This document shows, piece after piece, positions 1-6,368 of a stretch of DNA of 16,319 nucleotides. Source of the DNA: Betaproteobacteria bacterium (GTDB lineage: Bacteria > Pseudomonadota > Gammaproteobacteria > Burkholderiales > SG8-41); the NCBI GenBank assembly GCA_028292065.1, contig JAQGNC010000205.1:1-16319 (forward strand). Direction: 5' to 3'. Each line of letters begins with the position of its first letter. Within the stretch, counting starts at the first letter, position 1. Made by a program: the position numbers and the translations under genes. The notes below the pieces were generated by a model. The model did not search any database. It had not been told where the DNA came from and was given only the letters and a program-made list of their open reading frames with translations.

Positions 1-18
1 CTGAACGAAAGCCATATC

Positions 19-1035
19 TTGACCACGGAACGTATTGTCGTCATAGGCGCTTCCGCGGGCGGGGTCGCCGCGCTCGAAGCCATCGTCGCAGCGCTGCCGC
101 CCGATTTCCCGGCGCCCGTGCTCATCGTCCTGCACTTGTCACCGACCCACAGGTCGCTGCTGCCCGAAATCCTTGCGCAGGCGGGGCCGCTGCGCGCCGC
201 AGCCGCAGTCGACGGCGAGCCGCTGCGCGGCGGGCGTATCTACGTCGCGTCGCCGGATCAACATCTGATGGCCGGGCGCGACCAGGTGTGTGTCACCCGA
301 GGCGCCAAGGAGAACCATTTCAGGCCGTCGATCGACGTGCTGTTCCGGTCGGCGGCGTACTACTACGGCTCCGGTGCGGTCGGGATCGTGCTGACCGGCG
401 CCCTGTCCGATGGCAGCTCGGGCCTTTACGCGATCCGCCGGCTCGGCGGCATCGCGGTCATACAGGACCCTGAAGAGGCTTTGTACAGCGCGATGCCGCT
501 CGCTGCGATGAGCCGCGTCGATGTCGATTACGCGTTGCCCGTCTCCGAAATGGGACGATTGCTGAACAGCCTGCTCGAGCAGCCGCCGCGGCCCGAACCC
601 CTCGACGCGGCGCACTACCGCGAGGATCTTAAAGTCGACATCGACGCCGTTACATCGGATTCGGTGCGCGAAAGAGCAATCATGGAATCGGCCGAGCCGA
701 GTGTTTACACCTGCCCGGAGTGTCACGGCGTCCTTTTCCGCATCGAGGAAGGCAGGATCGCGCGCTTCCGCTGCCATACGGGCCATGGTTTTTCGAGCGA
801 CGCATTGATGACCGGCCAGGAACAAGCGGCCGAAGCCTCGTTGTGGGAGGCATTGAAGACGTTGCAGGAATCCGGCGCGCTGCTCGAGGAGCTGAGCGAG
901 CGGATGCGTGACGCGGGCGACGACGAGACCGCGCAGGCGCTGCGCGACAAGGCGGACGCGGTCGGAGAACGGCTCAAGCTGTTGCGCGAGCTCGCACTCG
1001 CGCAAGGAGGACTGCAGCAGGAGCGGCGCGCGTGA
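19..1035 (+). CDS. Free-standing CheB-type protein-glutamate methylesterase with C-terminal Cys/His cluster
   Basis: CheB-type enzymes hydrolyse glutamyl methyl esters (or deamidate glutamines) on chemoreceptors. The catalytic domain spans about residues 1-190 and all three catalytic residues are visible: Ser12 in GASAGG, His39 in VLHLSP and Asp131 in LTGALSDGSSG. There is no N-terminal receiver domain, so it is not the classical phosphorylation-controlled CheB. Residues 231-260 carry CPEC (Cys232, Cys235) and RCHTGH (Cys252, His256), a likely metal-binding ribbon. A charged helical, coiled-coil-like tail follows to residue 338. The start is TTG, placing GASAGG at the usual distance from the N terminus; no earlier start is available, because only 18 bases precede it. 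No other chemotaxis gene is in the window, so the target may not be a flagellar receptor. The domain call is secure; the physiological role is open. Confidence 0.88.
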   Translation: MTTERIVVIGASAGGVAALEAIVAALPPDFPAPVLIVLHLSPTHRSLLPEILAQAGPLRAAAAVDGEPLRGGRIYVASPDQHLMAGRDQVCVTRGAKENHFRPSIDVLFRSAAYYYGSGAVGIVLTGALSDGSSGLYAIRRLGGIAVIQDPEEALYSAMPLAAMSRVDVDYALPVSEMGRLLNSLLEQPPRPEPLDAAHYREDLKVDIDAVTSDSVRERAIMESAEPSVYTCPECHGVLFRIEEGRIARFRCHTGHGFSSDALMTGQEQAAEASLWEALKTLQESGALLEELSERMRDAGDDETAQALRDKADAVGERLKLLRELALAQGGLQQERRA

Positions 1036-1069
1036 AGCGCCGTCACGTGCGCTTCGCGAGATCCTCGCG
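1034..1069. terminator. Paired hairpins between convergent genes, possible bidirectional terminator
   Basis: GAAGCGC at 1034-1040 pairs perfectly with GCGCTTC at 1049-1055 across an 8-base loop. CGCGAG at 1055-1060 pairs with CTCGCG at 1064-1069 across a 3-base loop. They lie between the stop of the methylesterase gene and the stop of galK, which converge here. Neither hairpin has a T-run, so intrinsic termination is only a guess; the position is the main support. Confidence 0.35.
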
Positions 1070-1085
1070 CGCACGAGGAGGACCG

Positions 1086-2147
1086 CTATGCCGGCACGAG
1101 GACCCTGCCGCGGCGACCGCTCGCGTGGTACTTATCGATGACGCGCCTGCCCGCTTCGGGCGTGGTGCCCGCGCGGCACAGCGCGACGCATGCGCCGCCG
1201 AAACCCGCACCGGTGAGCTTGGCACCGTACACGTGCTCGTCGCCCTGCAGGAGGGCGGCGAGCTCGTCGAGCGCTGCGATGGAGACTTCATAGTCGTCGC
1301 GCAGGCTTGCGTGTGAAGCATTCATGAGCTTGCCGAAAGCCTCCGCCGATGCGCCCGGCGCACTTTGCACCCGCGCGTTCTCGCTCACCACGTGCCTGGC
1401 CCGGCGTCGCCACGGGTCGTCGAGCCGTTCGACTGCGTGCGGATCGTCGACGTCGCGCAGCGACGCCACGCCGAGCCTGCGCGCGGCCTCTTCGCATTCG
1501 GCCCGCCGCTCGTTGTATTTGCTTGCCGCGAGAGACCGTGCGACTCCGGAATCGACGACGAGCACCTCGGCGCCGGCGGGCAGAGGCAGGAGAGTGCGCG
1601 CCAGTGAGCGCGTATCGAGAAACAGCATCGAGCCCAGGTCGAGAAGGCTGGACGCCATCTGATCGAGGATGCCGCAGTTCACTCCCGCGTGATGGATTTC
1701 AGCGCGCTGCGCGAGCTGTGCGACGAGGACGTCTTCGAGCGGCAGCTCGAAGAGATCGCGCAGCGCCCGCAGGGTCGCGACTTCCAGCGCGGCGCTCGAT
1801 GAAAGACCCACGCCCATCGGCACGTCCGACTCGACGTGGATATCGAGCGCAGGCACGTCGCCCACCCGCAGCCGCGTCTCCTCGATGCAGCCGTAGACGT
1901 AGCGCGCGAACTGCTGCTGCGGCGGTTCACCCGGCGTGAAGGACGCGGTGGCGTCGAGCTCGGCGGAATAGACGGTCGTCACCGTGCCCGCGGCGACGCG
2001 CATCGCAACGCGGGTGCGCTGCGGGATCGACGCCGGCAGCACATAGCCGTCGTTGTAGTCGGTGTGCTCACCGAGCAGGTTCACGCGTCCCGGCGCGCTC
2101 GCCACCGTGTCCGGTCTCGCACCGAAGCGCTCAGCGAAGCTTTTCAC
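1086..2147 (-). CDS. galK: Galactokinase
   Basis: This enzyme phosphorylates galactose with ATP to galactose-1-phosphate, the first committed step of the Leloir pathway, in the cytoplasm. The 353-residue protein shows the galactokinase signature GRVNLLGEHTDYNDG at residues 20-34, the GHMP-kinase ATP loop GVGLSSSAA at 112-120, the likely catalytic Asp162 in NCGILDQM, and the third GHMP motif KLTGAGFGGAC at 310-320. It is slightly shorter than the roughly 380 residues of Escherichia coli GalK. The start is a GTG whose last bases overlap the galT stop (GTGA), which puts the galactokinase signature about 20 residues in, as expected. The frame stays open far upstream through galT, but that extension is out of frame with GalT and has no family resemblance. 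It is the last gene of the GH2-galT-galK operon, so translation is probably coupled to galT. Confidence 0.95.
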   Translation of the reverse strand: MKSFAERFGARPDTVASAPGRVNLLGEHTDYNDGYVLPASIPQRTRVAMRVAAGTVTTVYSAELDATASFTPGEPPQQQFARYVYGCIEETRLRVGDVPALDIHVESDVPMGVGLSSSAALEVATLRALRDLFELPLEDVLVAQLAQRAEIHHAGVNCGILDQMASSLLDLGSMLFLDTRSLARTLLPLPAGAEVLVVDSGVARSLAASKYNERRAECEEAARRLGVASLRDVDDPHAVERLDDPWRRRARHVVSENARVQSAPGASAEAFGKLMNASHASLRDDYEVSIAALDELAALLQGDEHVYGAKLTGAGFGGACVALCRAGTTPEAGRRVIDKYHASGRRGRVLVPA

Positions 2148-3229
2148 TGGATGTCGACCTGCACCTGCTGCAGCTCGGCGGCCTTGTCCTCGGGCAGCGC
2201 GTCCATCGCATAAAAGCCTGCGGCGAGCTCGGTGCCGGCGAGATACTTGAGCCTCGTCGGCGTGCGATACGGCGGATAGAGCTCGGCGTGCAGGTGCGAC
2301 TCGGGATGCGCACGACCGTCGGTCGGCGCCTGGTACCACGCCATCAGATACGGAAACTCGCGTTTCCACAGGCCGTCGTATTTCATCAACACGGTCTTGA
2401 GCGCGCGGGCGAGGTCCTGCTTCTGTGCGGCGTCGAGGTGCGCGAAAGACTGCACCGGCTCGATAGTCGCGATCCACACTTCGTACGGGTAGCGCGCGCA
2501 CGCGGGAACGAAAGCCACCGCGGATTCGCCGCGATAGATGAGCCGCACGCCGGCGCGAATCTCGTCGCGGATGAGGTCCTGGAGGAGCCCGCGGCCGTGC
2601 GCGGCGTAGTGGGTGGCCGCGGTCTGCTGGAGCCGCGCGGGAATCGGCGGCACGACCGGATACGCGTAGATCTGCCCGTGCGGGTGGTGCAGGGTGACGC
2701 CGACTTCGGCGCCGCGGTTTTCGAAAGGCAGCACGTAATGGATTTCGGGACGCGCGCCGAGCGCTTCGGTGCGCGCGCCCCACACGTCGAGCAGGAGCTC
2801 GATGTGGTCGAGCGGCAGCGCCGCCAGCGTAGAGGCGGGATCCTGGGTGAACACCACGACTTCGCATTTGCCTTTGGCGGGCGCCGTCGGCACTGTGAGG
2901 ACCGGCGTGTCGTGAGCGCCTAGGTCGAGCGCCGGAAAGCGATTGTCGAAGACCGCGATGTCCCAGTCGCCTTGCGGCACTTCGGTCGGGTTGGCCGGGC
3001 TCAACGTGACCGCGAAAGGGTTGTACTCGGGCGGCGGCAGGAAGGTGCGGTCCTGGCGGTATGCCGCATAAGTGATCCATTCGCCTCGCAGCGGATGCCA
3101 GCGCAGGTGAGGTTTGCCCTGCAGCGGCTCGCTGAAAGGGCTCGTCGCCTCCAGGGTCGCGGCGATCGGCCTGCGGCTGTAGAGCGTGAGCTCACGCCCG
3201 TCGGGCTTCCGCAGCTCGAGTCGGTACAT
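2144..3229 (-). CDS. galT: Galactose-1-phosphate uridylyltransferase
   Basis: GalT transfers UMP from UDP-glucose to galactose-1-phosphate, giving UDP-galactose and glucose-1-phosphate through a uridylylated histidine. The protein has 361 residues, close to the family norm. The active-site segment GVTLHHPHGQIYAYP lies at about 177-191, with His184 of HPHGQ the expected nucleophile. The second family motif ESHLHAELYPPYR is near the C terminus. N-terminal RWHPLRGEWITYA and FDNRFPAL also match the family. ATG at 3229 is chosen because it overlaps the GH2 stop by one base (TGATG) and gives a normal N terminus. Its own stop overlaps the galK GTG by four bases. The UDP-galactose it makes is the substrate of the Glf encoded on the divergent strand. 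Confidence 0.95.
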   Translation of the reverse strand: MYRLELRKPDGRELTLYSRRPIAATLEATSPFSEPLQGKPHLRWHPLRGEWITYAAYRQDRTFLPPPEYNPFAVTLSPANPTEVPQGDWDIAVFDNRFPALDLGAHDTPVLTVPTAPAKGKCEVVVFTQDPASTLAALPLDHIELLLDVWGARTEALGARPEIHYVLPFENRGAEVGVTLHHPHGQIYAYPVVPPIPARLQQTAATHYAAHGRGLLQDLIRDEIRAGVRLIYRGESAVAFVPACARYPYEVWIATIEPVQSFAHLDAAQKQDLARALKTVLMKYDGLWKREFPYLMAWYQAPTDGRAHPESHLHAELYPPYRTPTRLKYLAGTELAAGFYAMDALPEDKAAELQQVQVDIQ

Positions 3230-5022
3230 CAGACCACCCCCTGAATCTGGGTGCGCTTGAGCGTCACCGCTTTTTTGATGTCGGCGATCGGGAGCTTCGG
3301 CTTGCGATCGGCGGTCAGCAAACCGTTCCTTTCCTGGAAAGTGTCGGCGAACTGCGTATAGCAAAAGCCGCTGAAAAGCGGCGACATGATGACCGCCTTG
3401 AGCAGTGCGTCGAAAAGCGTAGCGAACTCTTTGCGGGTCGCGAGCTGCGTGTAACCCCAGTCCTTGCTCCCGCGGCGGCGCTCGGAGTCGGGAAGGAAAG
3501 CGACACCGCCGAACTCGGTCAGCATGATCGGCTGTCCGCGATGGGGGTAGCCGTCGAGGGTCAGGATGCGTCCACCGGGGCGTCTGCGGTCGAACAGTTG
3601 CGCGGGATCCATTTCGGCGCCGTAGCGCTGCTCGATGTGCGCGGCATCGCCGTCGTAATCGTGGATGCCGATGATGTCGGTCGCGGTGCTTTCCCAACCA
3701 TCGTTGCCGATGACCGGCCGCGTCGCATCGAGCGTTCGGGTGAGGTGGTACAGCGCCTGTACCGCTTCCCGATGCTGCCCGATCGAAGGCAGCTCGGGCA
3801 CGCCCCACGATTCGTTGAAAGGCACCCACACGATGATGCACGGGTGGCTGTAATCGCGGTCGATCGCCTCGGTCCATTCCTGCACCGTGCGGCGGATCGC
3901 GGTGCGTGTGAAGCGATACGCCGAAGGCATCTCTTCCCACACCAGCAGCCCGAGCGTGTCGGCCCAGTAGAGATAGCGCGGGCTCTCGATTTTCTGGTGC
4001 TTGCGCACACCGTTGAAACCCATCGCCTTGGCGAGCTCGACGTCGCGGCGCAGCGCCGCGTCGTCGGGTGCGGCGAGCAGGGTGTCAGGCCAGTAGCCCT
4101 GGTCGAGCACCATCCTCAGCAGGTAAGGCCGGCCGTTCAGCATGAAGCGGTCGCGCGAGATCGTGACCGAGCGCAGCGCGGTGTACGAGCGCGCTTCGTC
4201 GATGACGGTGTCGCCGCGCCACAGCCTGATGTCGGCGTCGAGCAGCGTCGGCCGCTCGGGGCTCCACAGGAGCTCGTTGCGGTAATCGTCGATGCCGGGG
4301 TCGGACAGGATGATCCTGCGATCGACTTCGATGCCGAGCACCGCATAGCGGTCGTGCGCGAGCACGCGCTGGCCGTGGCGCAGGGTGACTTCGAGCGTGA
4401 GGTTTTCGGCGGGCTCCCCGGCGAGCCGCGCTTCGAAAGTGAACGCGAAGCCTTCGACGTGCGGGGTCCAGCGGATCTTCTGTATGTAAGTGTCGGCCAC
4501 GCGCTCGAGCCAGACGGTCTGCCAGATTCCGGTGGTGCGCGGATACCAGATCGCGTGCGGCTCGAGCTGCCAGTCCTGCTTGCCGCGAGGCTTGGTGAGG
4601 TCCTGCGGGTCGTCTTCGGCATAGACCGTGACCGTCTGCCGCGCGCCCGGCTCGAGCGCGTCGGTGATATCCGCGGAAAAAGGGGTATGGCCGCCTTCGT
4701 GGCTCGCGACGAAACGCCCGTTGACCCAGACCTTCGCGGCATAGTCGACCGCGCCGAAGTGCAGGATCAGGCGTCCCGGCGCACCGTCGACTTTGAAATC
4801 GCGCTGGTACCAGCACGCGGCATGAAAGCCTCTGTCGCCGATCCCGCTCGCGCGCGATTCCGGCGGGTAAGGCACCTCGATCGACAGCGGCCAGCGCGCG
4901 ATGTCGGCGGGGTGGCGGTAGCGGCGTTCGTCGTCGTACGAAAAGCGCCACTTGCCGTCGAGGCTCAGCCAGTGGCGGCGTACGAGTAAAGGGCGGGGAT
5001 AAGCGGCGTTTTCGGTGGTCAA
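3229..5022 (-). CDS. Glycoside hydrolase family 2 protein (beta-galactosidase/beta-glucuronidase type)
   Basis: The 597-residue protein has the GH2 layout: an N-terminal jelly-roll sugar-binding domain (about 10-180, with LDGKWRFSYDDE near 21-32), an Ig-like domain (about 180-290) and a TIM barrel (about 290-590). The likely acid/base is Glu404 in VPFNESWG and the likely nucleophile is Glu503 in LTEFGG, so a retaining beta-glycosidase is expected. Transcription upstream of galT and galK suggests galactoside cleavage, but substrate cannot be read from sequence and glucuronidase-like relatives share these motifs. No signal peptide is visible with the chosen start, so a cytoplasmic enzyme needing an importer is likely; none is in the window. 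The TTG at 5022 is chosen because AAGAG precedes it and LDGKW then sits at the usual distance. An ATG at 5139 would add 39 unconserved residues across the probable promoter. The start is the least certain part. Confidence 0.88.
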   Translation of the reverse strand: MTTENAAYPRPLLVRRHWLSLDGKWRFSYDDERRYRHPADIARWPLSIEVPYPPESRASGIGDRGFHAACWYQRDFKVDGAPGRLILHFGAVDYAAKVWVNGRFVASHEGGHTPFSADITDALEPGARQTVTVYAEDDPQDLTKPRGKQDWQLEPHAIWYPRTTGIWQTVWLERVADTYIQKIRWTPHVEGFAFTFEARLAGEPAENLTLEVTLRHGQRVLAHDRYAVLGIEVDRRIILSDPGIDDYRNELLWSPERPTLLDADIRLWRGDTVIDEARSYTALRSVTISRDRFMLNGRPYLLRMVLDQGYWPDTLLAAPDDAALRRDVELAKAMGFNGVRKHQKIESPRYLYWADTLGLLVWEEMPSAYRFTRTAIRRTVQEWTEAIDRDYSHPCIIVWVPFNESWGVPELPSIGQHREAVQALYHLTRTLDATRPVIGNDGWESTATDIIGIHDYDGDAAHIEQRYGAEMDPAQLFDRRRPGGRILTLDGYPHRGQPIMLTEFGGVAFLPDSERRRGSKDWGYTQLATRKEFATLFDALLKAVIMSPLFSGFCYTQFADTFQERNGLLTADRKPKLPIADIKKAVTLKRTQIQGVV

Positions 5023-5078
5023 GGCTCTTATTTTTTCGCGTGTTTCGAAGCGCGGATCGTGCAATGCGCGTGCCCCGG

Positions 5079-5108
5079 ATGTCCAGCGCCTTGCGCCGCG
5101 CGTGTCAA
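5079..5108 (-). promoter_or_regulatory. Candidate promoter for the GH2-galT-galK operon
   Basis: On the minus strand a perfect -35 hexamer TTGACA (plus-strand TGTCAA at 5103-5108) lies about 80 bases before the proposed TTG start. At 17-18 base spacing the -10 position reads TGGACA or GGACAT, only a weak match to TATAAT. The call rests on the -35 and on its place in the divergent intergenic region. Confidence 0.35.
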
Positions 5109-5129
5109 ACCCGGATAACGGGTATACCC
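5109..5129. promoter_or_regulatory. Overlapping palindromes in the divergent sugar-operon intergenic region
   Basis: ACCCG at 5109-5113 and CGGGT at 5119-5123 form an inverted repeat with a 5-base spacer. GGGTATACCC at 5120-5129 is a perfect 10-base palindrome sharing the second arm. The block begins directly beside the TTGACA hexamer of the leftward candidate promoter and ends 20 bases before the rightward glycosyltransferase start, so a bound protein could affect both operons. No regulator gene adjoins it, so the binding partner is unknown. Confidence 0.35.
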
Positions 5130-5149
5130 CTTGCAACATACCGGTCACT

Positions 5150-6364
5150 ATGACTATACCCAAACTCGCCCCCGATCTCGTCGTCTTTTCCCATCTGCGC
5201 TGGGATTTCGTTTTCCAGAGACCCCAGCATCTGCTCACCCGGTGTTCCCAGCAGCGCCGGGTTTTTTTCGTCGAAGAACCGATATTCGAGCCTGACATCA
5301 GTCCCAGGCTCGACATCAGTGCTCGCGGCGAGCGCCTTTACGTGGTCGTGCCGCGCCTGGCTTCGGGGACTCCGGAGCCCGACGTGACGTCGCACCTGAA
5401 GCGCCTGGTCGACGAGCTCGTGCGCGAGCGCGTGAGCAGCCGCTGGAACGCGTGGTATTACACCCCGATGGCCCTCGAGTTCACGCGCCACCTGAAGCCG
5501 GCGACGACGGTGTACGACTGCATGGACGAGCTGTCGAACTTCAAGAATGCGCCGCCGAAGCTGCACGAGCTCGAAGACGAGCTTTTTATACTCGCCGATG
5601 TCGTGTTTACCGGCGGGGTCAGCCTCTACGAGCACAAGCGCCACAAGCATTCGAACATCCACGCGTTCCCGAGCAGCGTCGACGTCGCGCATTTCTCGCA
5701 AGCGCGCACGCTCACCGATGAGCGCGAGGACCAGTGCGCGATCCCGCGGCCGCGTATCGGTTATACAGGCGTCATCGACGAGCGCTTCGACGTCGAGCTC
5801 ATCGAAGGCGTCGCGCGCGCGCGCCCCGACTGGCAGATCGTGCTGATCGGCCCCGTCGTGAAAATAGATCCGGCTTCGCTGCCGCGCCTGCCGAACATTC
5901 ACTATCTCGGCGGCAAGACCTATGACGAGCTGCCGTCGTATCTCGCGGGCTGGGACGTGGCGGTCCTGCCGTTCGCGCGCAACGATGCGACGCGCTTCAT
6001 CAGCCCGACCAAGACGCCGGAATATCTCGCAGCCGGACGCCGCGTCGTCTCGACTTCGATACGCGACGTCGTTCGCACGTACGGCGACAGCGGCCTGGTG
6101 AAAATCGCCGACGACGTGCCGGCGTGCGTGAGCGCGATCGAAGCGTCGCTCAAAGCGGCGGACGACGCTGACTGGATCGCGCGAGTCGACGAGTTCCTCG
6201 TGCGCCTGTCGTGGGACCAGACGTTCCGCGCGATGTGGCAGCTCATCGACGCGGTCGGCGAACAGCGCACGATGCGCAAGCCGGTGCGCGCAACGCTGCG
6301 GCCGGTGCTGCCGGCGGTGGCGCCGCTTTCCGCCGGTGGAATTCCGGTTTCACCGTCGAGCTGA
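5150..6364 (+). CDS. GT-B fold glycosyltransferase (group 1-like)
   Basis: A 404-residue cytosolic protein with the two-domain pattern of GT-B glycosyltransferases. The N-terminal half contains DLVVFSHLRWDFVFQRPQHL (residues 9-28), typical of a group of sugar-transferases acting on cell-surface glycans. A linker TVYDCMDELSNF follows. The C-terminal half holds IGYTGVIDERFD and the donor-sugar motif SPTKTPEYLAAG (285-296, with Glu291). No transmembrane segment is evident. ATG at 5150 is preferred over an in-frame GTG at 5015 because the 45 extra residues look like intergenic translation; no clear ribosome site precedes either. It is first in the operon with the GH1-reductase fusion and glf, so UDP-galactofuranose is a plausible donor, but donor and acceptor are inferred from context only. 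Confidence 0.85.
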   Translation: MTIPKLAPDLVVFSHLRWDFVFQRPQHLLTRCSQQRRVFFVEEPIFEPDISPRLDISARGERLYVVVPRLASGTPEPDVTSHLKRLVDELVRERVSSRWNAWYYTPMALEFTRHLKPATTVYDCMDELSNFKNAPPKLHELEDELFILADVVFTGGVSLYEHKRHKHSNIHAFPSSVDVAHFSQARTLTDEREDQCAIPRPRIGYTGVIDERFDVELIEGVARARPDWQIVLIGPVVKIDPASLPRLPNIHYLGGKTYDELPSYLAGWDVAVLPFARNDATRFISPTKTPEYLAAGRRVVSTSIRDVVRTYGDSGLVKIADDVPACVSAIEASLKAADDADWIARVDEFLVRLSWDQTFRAMWQLIDAVGEQRTMRKPVRATLRPVLPAVAPLSAGGIPVSPSS

Positions 6365-6368
6365 CCCG

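Noticed and set aside
2148..3080. Upstream extension of the galK frame through galT
   Set aside because: The 311 extra residues lie out of frame with GalT, are Arg/Pro-rich and unlike any galactokinase; GTG at 2147 overlaps the galT stop and gives a normal length.
3541..4989. Plus-strand open frame of about 480 codons across the GH2 gene
   Set aside because: Composition is that of an antisense frame, and the GH2 protein on the minus strand is complete with both catalytic glutamates.
5023..5316. N-terminal extension of the GH2 frame past 5022, including an ATG at 5139
   Set aside because: The added residues lack GH2 resemblance and cover the divergent promoter region; further out they are antisense to the glycosyltransferase.
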